Shown here: positions 6,112 through 13,487 of the stretch, piece after piece
How positions within the stretch are numbered: position 1 is the first letter of the stretch
Layout of the letters: each line of letters starts with the position of its first letter
Source of the DNA: Kiloniellales bacterium
GTDB taxonomy: Bacteria > Pseudomonadota > Alphaproteobacteria > Kiloniellales > JAKSDN01
Length of the DNA stretch: 13,487 bases
Direction: 5' to 3'
Assembly: GCA_022360075.1 (NCBI GenBank)
Contig: JAKSDN010000323.1
Location: 1 to 13,487, forward strand
Position numbers and translations under genes: made by a program
The notes under the pieces: generated by a model
Told to the model about the DNA's origin: nothing
What the model saw: the letters and a program-made list of their open reading frames with translations, nothing else
Database searches by the model: none

Positions 6112-7661
6112 GCACGCTCATCTTCGTTGGCTACAGCCTGCTGACGGCGTTTCTCGCCCTGGCACCGCTGGGCGCCAGCCTCTTCTATTCGCGAACTGCG
6201 ACGATCGATGCGGCGGAGCAGCGCACGTCCCTGCTGGCTCAGGAGATCGCCGGTCGGGCGTCGCAGATACTGCTGTCGGCCGAGGCGGTTCTGGCCGATT
6301 TGGCCTTCGATGCACGCCGTGGTTGTTGGACCGGTTTCGTCGACGAGTTGCGCAACGCCGCCGTTCTGGTCGGCCACATAACATCCGTCGCCTACGTGGA
6401 TCCGAAGGGCGAAGTGGGCTGCACGTCCTTCGGCATGACGAACGGCGAGCCGCCCTTCGTCTCGGTCGAGTTGCTTCGGCCACGCGGCGCCGTGGTCGCC
6501 TTCACGCGACCCGTCGCGACGAGCCATGCGCCGGGGGTCTATGTCACGGCGATCTACGCGCTGAAAGGCGGCGCGAGCCTCCATGTGCTGATCGACCCGC
6601 AGGCCTTTCTCGATCGCTTCGATCTGGATGGCCTCAGCGAACAGGGGCGTGTCGAGGTCACGCTGATGGACAGCATCCTCGTGTCCCACGGTCCGCCTCT
6701 CGATCTCGATCGCCGCTATATCTCGATGGTCAAGGATGTCGGGGTCTACGACGCCGGCGTGTCGATCGCGGTCCCTAGGGCCTGGGCGCTGCGCGACTGG
6801 CTGGACGAAGCGCTGATCTATGGCGTACTCGGCCTGATCGCATCGGGCATCCTGGTGGCCGGTGCCATCGTGCTGCTCAAGCGTCGGTACTCCCTCACCG
6901 GCCGTCTGCAGCAGGCGATCCGCAACCAGGAGCTCGAAGTTCACTACCAGCCCCTGATCGACATCGAGGCGGGGCGCTGCGTCGGCACCGAGGCCTTGGT
7001 GCGATGGCGCGATCCCGAGCGCGGTCTTCTCAGGCCCGATCTCTTCATCGCCTTGGCGGAAGAGACGGGGCTGATCCTGCCGATCACCGACTGGCTGGTG
7101 CGGCGCGTGGTGAACGAGATGAAGCCGCTGCTCGCCGATGATCCTGGCCTGCATGTCGCGATCAACTTGGCGCCTCAGCATTTCCGCTCCTCGCGGCTGG
7201 CGAACGAGATCGTTGCGGCCTTTCGCAATGCCGGCCTGAGCCCCAATCAGGTCGTTTTCGAAGTCACCGAGCGCGGGCTGATCGACGACCCGGCGGCGCG
7301 CGACGTGATCGGCGAGCTCAGGCGCCATCACGTGGGTATTGCGCTCGATGACTTCGGCACGGGCTACTCGAATCTCGCCTACCTTCAGGACTTCAAGATC
7401 GACTACCTGAAGATCGATCAGCGCTTCATCTCCCCGATCGACAGCGGGGCGCCGACCGCGGATCTCGCGGCCATGATCATCGAGATCGCCCGGAGCCTGG
7501 ACCTGACGATCATTGCCGAAGGCATCGAAACCAAGGACCAAGTCAGCTATTTGAAGGCCAAGGGCGTGCGGCTGGTCCAGGGCTGGTACTTCACCCAACC
7601 CCTCCCGGCCGAGGCCTTTCGCGCCTTCCTGACCGAGTTCAACGCCGGTCGGACGGGTTGA
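6102..7661 (+). CDS. Membrane-bound EAL c-di-GMP phosphodiesterase with CSS-like periplasmic sensor
   Basis: Protein of 519 residues. The start at 6102 was preferred because it puts MTKRT directly before the first membrane segment (about residues 6-28); an in-frame ATG at 6057 would add 15 residues, and neither has a good ribosome-binding site. Residues about 30-235 form a periplasmic domain resembling the CSS-motif sensor, with Cys75 and Cys107 (GCTSFG, where family members usually read CSS). A second membrane segment lies near 237-260. The EAL domain (about 263-510) keeps its key residues: EALVRW with Glu297, NLAPQHF, EVTER, DDFGTGYSNL (Asp416, Asp417), YLKID, AEGIE and VQGWYF. It should therefore hydrolyse c-di-GMP. 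In known CSS-EAL enzymes a periplasmic disulfide controls activity, so redox sensing is a reasonable inference. There is no GGDEF domain. Confidence 0.9.
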   Translation: MTKRTLIFVGYSLLTAFLALAPLGASLFYSRTATIDAAEQRTSLLAQEIAGRASQILLSAEAVLADLAFDARRGCWTGFVDELRNAAVLVGHITSVAYVDPKGEVGCTSFGMTNGEPPFVSVELLRPRGAVVAFTRPVATSHAPGVYVTAIYALKGGASLHVLIDPQAFLDRFDLDGLSEQGRVEVTLMDSILVSHGPPLDLDRRYISMVKDVGVYDAGVSIAVPRAWALRDWLDEALIYGVLGLIASGILVAGAIVLLKRRYSLTGRLQQAIRNQELEVHYQPLIDIEAGRCVGTEALVRWRDPERGLLRPDLFIALAEETGLILPITDWLVRRVVNEMKPLLADDPGLHVAINLAPQHFRSSRLANEIVAAFRNAGLSPNQVVFEVTERGLIDDPAARDVIGELRRHHVGIALDDFGTGYSNLAYLQDFKIDYLKIDQRFISPIDSGAPTADLAAMIIEIARSLDLTIIAEGIETKDQVSYLKAKGVRLVQGWYFTQPLPAEAFRAFLTEFNAGRTG

Positions 7662-7744
7662 AGCCAGGATCGGGCGCCGGACGGCATAGGTGAATCGACG
7701 ATGGCTCTCGTTAACCAATATCCGCTAAGCCTGGCCCCGGATTC

Positions 7745-9466
7745 ATGAGCGCAGCCGGACAAGGTCACAGCAGCGGCACGACGGCCGCGGAGCCGCCCGA
7801 TGGTTGGGGCCCTACGGCGGTTCTGCCGGCACGGCTGTCGCGCGGCCTGCTTTTCGGCGCGGTCTTGATCGCTGTCGTGATCGGTCTCGCCGTCGTCGTC
7901 GCCATGCTGTTGGTCGAGCGCGAAGCGGCGGCCCAGCGTGCCGAGATCGAACAGCGTCTGACCATTCAGAGTCAGCGCAAGGCGGAGGTGATCGAGGCTT
8001 GGCTGGAAGGCCTTGAGCGGCAGAGCGATCGGATCACCGAGAGCGAGCTGTTTCGCCTCTTCGCCTACGAGTTCGAGCTGGCCGGCGGTACACTCTTGGC
8101 CCTTGACGATCCCGCGCCCGGAGACGCCCAGGAGGCAGCGGAGTCGGGCGAGATCCTGGTTTCGGCCCTTGCCGAGCAACTGCCGTACATGTCCCGGGTC
8201 CTGGACGATTTCGTCGAGAGTGCGCGCTTCCGCTATGGCTACCTGATCGGCCGCAGCCAGAAGCAGGCTTTCGTCACCAGCCTGGGGGCGCCGCCTTTGG
8301 GCGAGGAACAGGAGGCCCTGGGCGCGCTGGCCATGGAGCAGGCCGAGGCCCGATTCGGCGCGGTCCGGCAGGCGATGGCCGGTCTCGTGGTCGACTTCGC
8401 GATCCCGGTTTTCGCGCCCGAGGGCGGCTCGACGGCGCAGGAGCCGGTTGCCGCCTTCCTGTTCACGGCGCCGGCAGGCGATAAGCTGCAAGCCATTCTG
8501 GCGCCGGACGCGCTGGATCCGGAGGGCGAGCACAGCCGCTTGGTGCAGCGCCAGGAGACGGACGCCGTTCTCGTCGATCCCGCCGCAAGGCCGCCGCTCA
8601 GGGCGCTCGGCGACCGCGGTCCCTACGGCCCGGAGGGAGGCGTCGCCTTCGCTCAGCGCCCGTCCTTGGCCGCGGCCGGAGCCGTCTATTCGATCGGTGC
8701 CGCCGTGCCACGTACGCCCTGGTCAACGGTGCGCGAGCTGGATCTGGCCGCCAGCGCGGGCCGTTTGGCCACCTATCGCGACGGCGTGATCCTGGTGACG
8801 GCCCTCGGCAGCGCCTTGGTCGTGGCGGCCTTCGTTGCTTTCTGGTGGTGGCTGGCGAGCAGTCACAATCGGGCCTTGGCACTCCAATTCCAGGAAACCG
8901 TTGCCGCCCTGGTGCGTTCGATCGAGTCGCAGGATCCCTATCTGGCCGGGCACTCGCGCCGGCTCGGCGGCTTCGCGACCGATGTCGCCCGGCGGATCGG
9001 CGCCGGTCCGAGCGAGGTCACGACGCTCGGTATCGCCGCCAACCTCTCGCAGATCGGCAAGCTGGCGGTGCCGCGCGAGATCCTGACCAAGCCGGAGCGC
9101 CTGACCGAGGCGGAGCGGGCTACGCTACGCGGCCATGTCGAGCACGCTCAGTCCGTCCTGGAGACCATCGATTTCGGCCTGCCGGTGCTCGAGACGATCG
9201 TGCAAATGCACGAGCGGATCGACGGTGCCGGCTATCCGCGCGGCCTGGCCGGCGAGCAGATCCGGCGCAGCGCCCAGGTTCTCGGTCTTTGCGACTGGTT
9301 CTGCGCTCGCGTCGAGCCTCGTGCCCACCGCGCCGGCATGTCGCCGGAAAAGGCGCTGGAGATCCTCGAGCAGCATCCGGAGCGCTATGCCACCGGCTTG
9401 GTCGCGGCCTTGCGGCAGTCGGTCGAGGACACGACCGGCAAGCGACTCTTGGCGGGCCTGCCCTGA
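7745..9466 (+). CDS. Membrane sensor protein with degenerate HD-GYP domain
   Basis: Protein of 573 residues. A 33-residue polar N-terminus precedes a membrane segment near 34-58. A periplasmic region (about 60-345) follows, whose opening helix (KAEVIEAWLEGLERQSDRI) and layout resemble Cache-type sensors; that assignment is tentative. A second membrane segment lies near 348-370. The cytoplasmic end has the frame of an HD-GYP domain: His403 (GHSRR), IGK at 437-439, KPERLTEAE, RGHVEH (His464) and HERIDGAGYP (489-498). However, the HD dyad is Ser435-Gln436, the first His of the usual HHE is Met488, and the segment after Asp517 has lost the DALTSDRPYR pattern. It is therefore likely catalytically impaired and may act as a c-di-GMP-binding or signal-relay protein. 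It lies 83 bp after the EAL gene on the same strand, possibly co-transcribed. No clear ribosome-binding site is visible. Confidence 0.85.
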   Translation: MSAAGQGHSSGTTAAEPPDGWGPTAVLPARLSRGLLFGAVLIAVVIGLAVVVAMLLVEREAAAQRAEIEQRLTIQSQRKAEVIEAWLEGLERQSDRITESELFRLFAYEFELAGGTLLALDDPAPGDAQEAAESGEILVSALAEQLPYMSRVLDDFVESARFRYGYLIGRSQKQAFVTSLGAPPLGEEQEALGALAMEQAEARFGAVRQAMAGLVVDFAIPVFAPEGGSTAQEPVAAFLFTAPAGDKLQAILAPDALDPEGEHSRLVQRQETDAVLVDPAARPPLRALGDRGPYGPEGGVAFAQRPSLAAAGAVYSIGAAVPRTPWSTVRELDLAASAGRLATYRDGVILVTALGSALVVAAFVAFWWWLASSHNRALALQFQETVAALVRSIESQDPYLAGHSRRLGGFATDVARRIGAGPSEVTTLGIAANLSQIGKLAVPREILTKPERLTEAERATLRGHVEHAQSVLETIDFGLPVLETIVQMHERIDGAGYPRGLAGEQIRRSAQVLGLCDWFCARVEPRAHRAGMSPEKALEILEQHPERYATGLVAALRQSVEDTTGKRLLAGLP

Positions 9467-9509
9467 CGCGCCTTTTCACGCTCGTTCGCATGCATCGGAA
9501 GCTCGAAAA

Positions 9510-9536
9510 AGCGTTGGGCCGTAGAAGCCCGACGCT
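9510..9536 (+). terminator. Terminator-like hairpin after the HD-GYP gene
   Basis: AGCGTTGGGC (9510-9519) pairs with GCCCGACGCT (9527-9536), a 10-bp stem with one G-U wobble and a 7-base loop. It lies 43 bp past the HD-GYP stop codon. An A-run precedes the stem (AAAAA, 9506-9510), but no T-run follows it, so the site may work in the opposite direction or with Rho. The rest of the gap to 9644 shows no gene and no convincing promoter. Confidence 0.45.
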
Positions 9537-9644
9537 CTAATACTGCTCCTTGCGTTTCCGGCAAGTCGCCGGCCACCCGTAACTCTCGGTCGGATCAGAG
9601 CATCAAAGCGGCAGTTTGCGGTTAGCGGGAAAGGTCACAGAAGC

Positions 9645-11084
9645 ATGGCGGACGTTCTGACACCGGACATCTGCGTGATCGGCGCGGGCTCGGCGGGGCT
9701 CATCCTTGCGGCCGGTGCCAGCCAGATGGGCGCCGAGACGGTCTTGATCGAGAAGGGCAAGATGGGCGGCGACTGCCTGAACTACGGCTGCGTGCCCTCG
9801 AAATCGATCCTCGCGGCGGGCCACCACGTGGCGACCGGCCGCGACGGCGCCCGCTTCGGCCTGGACGGCAAGGCGCCGAAGGTCGAATTCGCCCGGGTGC
9901 ACGATCACATCCACGGGGTCATCGCCGCTATCGCGCCGCACGATTCCGTGGAGCGTTTCGAGGGGCTCGGCGTCCAGGTGATCCAGAATGAGGCGCGCTT
10001 CACCGGTCCCGGCGAAGTGCATGCGGGCGAAACGCTGATCCGCGCGCGCCGCTTCGTGGTCGCGACCGGCTCCTCGGCCATGGTGCCGCCGATCCCTGGG
10101 CTCGAGGACGTGCCCTATCACACCAACGAGACGATCTTCGACCTGACGGAAGGACCCGAGCACCTGATCGTCATCGGCGCCGGGCCGATCGGCCTCGAGC
10201 TGGCCCAGGCCCATCGCCGCCTCGGCGCCAAGGTGACCGTGCTGGAGGTCTTCAAGGCCCTGGCCAAGGACGACCCCGAGCTGACCTCGCTGGTGCTGAC
10301 CCGCCTGCGCAAGGAAGGCGTCGAAATTCTGGAAGGCATCAAGATCCAGTCCGTCGCGGCTGCGGGCGAGGGCGACCAGGCGTCAGGAGTCTCGATCACC
10401 ATCGAAGAGCATGGCGTCGCGAAGACTATCGAAGGCTCGCATCTGCTGGTCGCCGCCGGGCGTGCCGCCAATGTCCAGGGCCTCAATCTCGAGGCTGCGG
10501 GGATCGACTATTCGCCGAAAGGGATCGCGGTCGACGCGCGCTTGCGCTCGAGCAACAAGAAGGTTTTTGCCGTGGGAGACGTCGCCGGCGGCTATCAATT
10601 CACCCACGTGGCCGGCTATCACGCGGGTATCGTGATCCGCAATGCCTTGTTCCGCTTGCCCGCCAAGGTCGACTACCGCGCCGTCCCCTGGGTCACCTTC
10701 ACCGATCCGGAGCTGGCGCATGTCGGCATGGACGAGGAGGCGGCGCGCGAGGCCGGCGAGGCAATACGCGTGCTGCGCTGGCGCTTCGACGAGAACGACC
10801 GCGCCCAGGCCGAGCATGCGACCGAGGGCGTGATCAAGGTCATCACCAGCAAGCGCGGGCGCGTGCTCGGCGCCAGCATCGCCGGCAGCCACGCCGGCGA
10901 GTTGTTGTTGCCGTGGGTGATGGCGGTGCAGCAGAAGCAGAAAATCGGCGCCATCGCCAACCTGATCGCGCCCTATCCGACCCTGAGCGAGGTCTCCAAA
11001 CGGGTTGCCGGCAGCTACTACACCGACGCGCTCTTTAGTGAGCGCACGAAGAAGATCGTGCGGTTTCTGGCGAAGTTCGGATAG
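9645..11084 (+). CDS. FAD-dependent pyridine nucleotide-disulfide oxidoreductase (lipoamide dehydrogenase/mercuric reductase-like)
   Basis: Soluble flavoprotein of 479 residues, normal length for the superfamily. It has an N-terminal FAD-binding motif (VIGAGSAG), the redox-active pair Cys44/Cys49 in GGDCLNYGCVPSK, and a second dinucleotide motif GAGPIG at 178-183. Glu201 lies at the end of the next beta-strand, which usually favours NAD(H) over NADP(H). The second FAD motif is AVGDVAGGYQFTHVAGYHAG. The C-terminal dimer-interface motif reads APYPTLSE (442-449), with Tyr444 where lipoamide dehydrogenases have the catalytic His, while Glu449 is kept. It is thus probably not the dehydrogenase of a 2-oxoacid complex, and no such genes are nearby. 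Its substrate cannot be told from sequence. It stands alone and converges on the NRPS gene with only 12 bp between stop codons. Confidence 0.88.
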   Translation: MADVLTPDICVIGAGSAGLILAAGASQMGAETVLIEKGKMGGDCLNYGCVPSKSILAAGHHVATGRDGARFGLDGKAPKVEFARVHDHIHGVIAAIAPHDSVERFEGLGVQVIQNEARFTGPGEVHAGETLIRARRFVVATGSSAMVPPIPGLEDVPYHTNETIFDLTEGPEHLIVIGAGPIGLELAQAHRRLGAKVTVLEVFKALAKDDPELTSLVLTRLRKEGVEILEGIKIQSVAAAGEGDQASGVSITIEEHGVAKTIEGSHLLVAAGRAANVQGLNLEAAGIDYSPKGIAVDARLRSSNKKVFAVGDVAGGYQFTHVAGYHAGIVIRNALFRLPAKVDYRAVPWVTFTDPELAHVGMDEEAAREAGEAIRVLRWRFDENDRAQAEHATEGVIKVITSKRGRVLGASIAGSHAGELLLPWVMAVQQKQKIGAIANLIAPYPTLSEVSKRVAGSYYTDALFSERTKKIVRFLAKFG

Positions 11085-11094
11085 CGGCACCTGT

Positions 11095-11187
11095 CGTCAT
11101 TGCGAGCGCAGCGAAGCAATCCAGCCTCCCGCCGGCTCGTCGGTCGCGCTGGATTGCCGCGCCGGCTGACGCCGGCTCGCAATGACG
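11095..11187. repeat. Palindromic dispersed-type repeat (REP/MITE-like) at the convergent gene junction
   Basis: The outer arms CGTCATTGCGAGC (11095-11107) and GCTCGCAATGACG (11175-11187) are perfect 13-bp inverted copies. Inner arms GCAATCCAG (11116-11124) and CTGGATTGC (11149-11157) pair as well. A further GCCGGC-TGAC-GCCGGC hairpin lies at 11161-11176. The GTCATTGCGAGC...GCAATCCAG pattern resembles small palindromic repeats scattered through many proteobacterial genomes (recalled, not searched). The folded RNA could end transcription from both sides. On the - strand it is translated as the end of the NRPS. Confidence 0.85.
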
Positions 11188-13487
11188 GCGGGGGAGTGCG
11201 ACGGGCGTCCCGCCAACGCGGCATCGACGGCCGCCGCTAAGCACTTGGCGTTCTCGCCGCGGGTCATGGTGAAGTGGCTGCCCGGCGAGCGGAAGATTTC
11301 CACATCCGCAGCGAGCCGGTCCCAGCCGAGCGTGTCGTTGGCGAAGCCAGAAGTCTCCGCCGAAGCCTGCTCTGCCCGAAACAGCGTGACGGGGCCGTCG
11401 TACGGGCTTGGCCGATAGCGGCGGCGGGCGGCGTCGTGGATGCCGGTCAGGCGGATGGCGCGGCGGATGCCAGGCTGGCGCAGCATCAGGAGACGGGAAT
11501 CCCGGGAGACAGCCGAGGCCAGACCAGCACGCCGATGGAAATAGCGGAACAGGGCATCTGCCCAAAGGCCCTTGAGCCATCCGTCCAGGGTGTCCCTTGA
11601 GTTTCGCCGCTCGCGATAGCGGGCCTCGGCGCCGAACAGGACGTAGCAGCCGTCGGCGGCCATGGGGCCGGCCTGGGTGAGGATCTGGCACAGGAAGCGC
11701 AGCTCCCGCCACCAAAGGCGCGCGCGAGATACCAAGCCCGCATCGCACGCCGCACCCGGCGGCGTCGGCGTGTCCAGCAGGCCGAGAAAGGAAACCGGCT
11801 GCCCGGCACGACGGAGCTGGATCGCCATCTCGTAGGCTAGGAGACCGCCGAAGGAATGGCCGCAGAGGTGGTAGGGACCATCCGGCTGAACCTCGCGGAC
11901 GGCGTCCACAAGGGCGGCCGCCATGTCTTCTATGCGCCGGGCGGGCTCGACGGCCGGATCGCAAGCCGGGTCTTGGAGGACGAAGACCGGCCGATCGCCC
12001 CTCAGTGCCTGGCCGACCTCGAAGACCGTGAAGGCCAAGCCGCCCGCACCATGGATGAAGAACAGTGGTTCCTTCGTGCCTTCGGGCTTCAGGCAGATCG
12101 AGGCGCCGGCTGGGCGGTAGTCCTTGGCTTCATGAACGCGACCGGCCAAGGCTTCCACGGTGGGCCGTTCGAGGAACCGCGCCAGCTCGATGCGGGTGCC
12201 GAGCTTCTCCTCCACCAACAGCAACAGCTCGACGGTCGCCAGCGAATCGCCGCCCAGGTCGAAGAAGCTGTCGGTCGCGCCGACGGGCCCAACGCCCAGG
12301 GCTTCGGCGAACAGCCTCGACAACTGGATCTCCAGGGCGTCGCGCGGTGCCACGAAAGGCGTGCGCAAGTCGGGCCGAGTCGAGGCCGGGTCGGGTAGGG
12401 CTCGGCGGTCGATCTTGCGCGACGGGGTGAGCGGCAGCTCCTTCAGGAACAGATAGAGCGAGGGGCAGAAGGGCGCGGGTAGCTGCGCCGTGGCCAGCCG
12501 TTGCAGCTCTTCCGTGAGGGCTGAATCCGTGGCGGCCGGGGTGGCGACGATCTGCTGGAGCTCGTTGCTGAGCACGGCCGGGCGCTCTCGCGGCGCGGTC
12601 TCGGCAAGACGGTGGCTCCAAGGTCCGACATCGGGAGCCTCGCGGACGAGTAGGGCCGCGAAGTGGGCCGGGCTGCCGCCGGGATCGGGCAGGAGCTGGG
12701 CCCGGTATCCGAGCAAGCGCGCCGCGCAGACGATCTCGTGCGGATCGGCGCGCTCGCCGAACGCGAGATTCGGAACGCCGTCAGCGTCGCCCTGATCGCC
12801 CTGAATCCGCTCGAGCGCGGCGAAGGCCTCGGCCCTGCGCGCGTTGACCAGGTTGAGAACGAGCGCGCTGTCTGGCGCGCCGTCGCGCAGCGCCGCCCAG
12901 AGCTGCGAAAGCTCGGTGTCGGGCTCGGCACCGTCGTGGATCAACGTCGGTACTACGTCAACGACAGGGCCGTCCTTGCGCAAAAGAACGTCGTAGCGAA
13001 AGGCCGTCAACTCGTTGTCCGCCGCACCATCCTTGTGCCGCACCTGAACCGCCGTGATTTCGGGCCGCGCCTCGGCATAGGCGTCGAACCAACGGTGATC
13101 GAAGGTCAGCTCTGCCTCGCGCTCGGCGATCCGCTGCAGGCGCGCGCACCCGGCCTCGGGATCGTCGCCCGGCTCGGCCTTGTATTCCGCGATCGCAGCG
13201 TGCAAGGCCTCGAGCGCCGTGAAGTCGCGCACGTCGCCGATGAAGACCGCGCCGCCCGGCCGCAGGGCTCGCAGCACATTGTCCAGCACCCGCTCGACGA
13301 AGGCGACGTCTGGGAAATACTGAATGACCGTGTTCAGCACCACGAGGTCGAAGCCGGCGTCCTCTATGCCATCGGCCTCATCGACCGATTGCTCCAGCAG
13401 CTCGACGTGACCGAGGTTTCGGGCGCGAGCCTCGCGCCGCAGATCGGCGATGGCGACCGGCGAGAAGTCGACCCCGACATAGCGGCG
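11097..13487 (-). CDS. Nonribosomal peptide synthetase, terminal A-MT-T-TE module (5' end outside window)
   Basis: The frame is open to the right edge, so the GTG at 13343 is internal; 796 residues are visible. In protein order: the C-terminal part of an embedded S-adenosylmethionine methyltransferase (RYVGVDFSP, VVLNTVIQYFPD, LRPGGAVFIGDVRDF, NELTAFRYDVLL), of the type inserted in NRPS adenylation domains; the end of the adenylation domain with PLTPSRKIDRRALP (A10 Lys at 12414-12416); a carrier domain with FFDLGGDSL (phosphopantetheine Ser at 12243-12245); and a type I thioesterase with GHSFGG Ser (11853-11855), Asp in GLLDTP (11772-11774) and His in GSHFTM (11274-11276). All three triad residues are present. 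The enzyme should activate and probably N-methylate the last amino acid of a peptide and release the product by hydrolysis or cyclisation. The amino-acid-selecting residues lie outside the window. The last ~30 residues come from a palindromic repeat. Confidence 0.93.
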   Translation of the reverse strand, partial: RRYVGVDFSPVAIADLRREARARNLGHVELLEQSVDEADGIEDAGFDLVVLNTVIQYFPDVAFVERVLDNVLRALRPGGAVFIGDVRDFTALEALHAAIAEYKAEPGDDPEAGCARLQRIAEREAELTFDHRWFDAYAEARPEITAVQVRHKDGAADNELTAFRYDVLLRKDGPVVDVVPTLIHDGAEPDTELSQLWAALRDGAPDSALVLNLVNARRAEAFAALERIQGDQGDADGVPNLAFGERADPHEIVCAARLLGYRAQLLPDPGGSPAHFAALLVREAPDVGPWSHRLAETAPRERPAVLSNELQQIVATPAATDSALTEELQRLATAQLPAPFCPSLYLFLKELPLTPSRKIDRRALPDPASTRPDLRTPFVAPRDALEIQLSRLFAEALGVGPVGATDSFFDLGGDSLATVELLLLVEEKLGTRIELARFLERPTVEALAGRVHEAKDYRPAGASICLKPEGTKEPLFFIHGAGGLAFTVFEVGQALRGDRPVFVLQDPACDPAVEPARRIEDMAAALVDAVREVQPDGPYHLCGHSFGGLLAYEMAIQLRRAGQPVSFLGLLDTPTPPGAACDAGLVSRARLWWRELRFLCQILTQAGPMAADGCYVLFGAEARYRERRNSRDTLDGWLKGLWADALFRYFHRRAGLASAVSRDSRLLMLRQPGIRRAIRLTGIHDAARRRYRPSPYDGPVTLFRAEQASAETSGFANDTLGWDRLAADVEIFRSPGSHFTMTRGENAKCLAAAVDAALAGRPSHSPAVIASRRQPARQSSATDEPAGGWIASLRSQ

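Noticed and set aside
6069..7718. 549-codon reading frame on the - strand
   Set aside because: It is antisense to the EAL gene, whose catalytic motifs are all intact.
7662..7744. GCCAGG/CCTGGC inverted pair between the EAL and HD-GYP genes as a terminator
   Set aside because: The arms are only 6 bp and about 60 bp apart with no T-run; this is expected by chance.
11856..12398. 180-codon reading frame on the + strand opposite the NRPS
   Set aside because: It is a shadow of the thioesterase and carrier coding sequence, which has clear motifs on the - strand.
13341..13343. GTG at 13343 (- strand) as start of the NRPS gene
   Set aside because: It falls inside the conserved methyltransferase segment FDLVVLNTVIQYFP, and the frame stays open to the window edge.

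Overview
The window looks like chromosomal DNA of a GC-rich Gram-negative bacterium, most likely an alphaproteobacterium. That is inferred from codon use (G or C at most third positions), the PrtD/HlyD-type type I secretion genes and the general protein style; there is no rRNA or other taxonomic marker. Seven protein genes are supported. The first and last run off the window edges.

Left block (1-5930, + strand): a type I secretion locus. It starts inside a large calcium-binding RTX exoenzyme with a 5'-nucleotidase/metallophosphatase body, 30 in-register nonapeptide repeats and a C-terminal secretion region. A strong hairpin follows, then a PrtD-like ABC exporter (2852-4594) and a HlyD-like membrane fusion protein (4599-5930) only 4 bp apart. 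The outer-membrane TolC-type partner is not in the window. The likely role is export of a nucleotide- or phosphoester-cleaving enzyme to the medium or cell surface.

Middle block (5931-9466, + strand): two membrane-anchored cyclic-di-GMP-type proteins. One is a CSS-like periplasmic sensor with an intact EAL phosphodiesterase domain. The other is a probable Cache-like sensor with an HD-GYP domain whose HD dyad reads Ser-Gln, so it is probably not an ordinary phosphodiesterase. Their position directly after the secretion genes suggests, but does not prove, a link between c-di-GMP signalling and export.

Right block (9467-13487): a flavin disulfide oxidoreductase of the lipoamide dehydrogenase/mercuric reductase superfamily on +, with Tyr in place of the usual catalytic His. 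It converges on the 3' end of a nonribosomal peptide synthetase on -. The visible NRPS part is an embedded methyltransferase, the end of an adenylation domain, a carrier domain and a terminal thioesterase. A 93-bp palindromic repeat lies at the junction and encodes the last ~30 residues and the stop codon of the synthetase.

Most notable: a strict 18-residue periodicity placing Arg on every second RTX repeat (15 of 15), a Cys-containing poly-Asp insert in the RTX secretion region, the degenerate HD-GYP protein, and the repeat-derived NRPS C-terminus. No tRNA, rRNA, CRISPR array, transposase or phage gene was seen.
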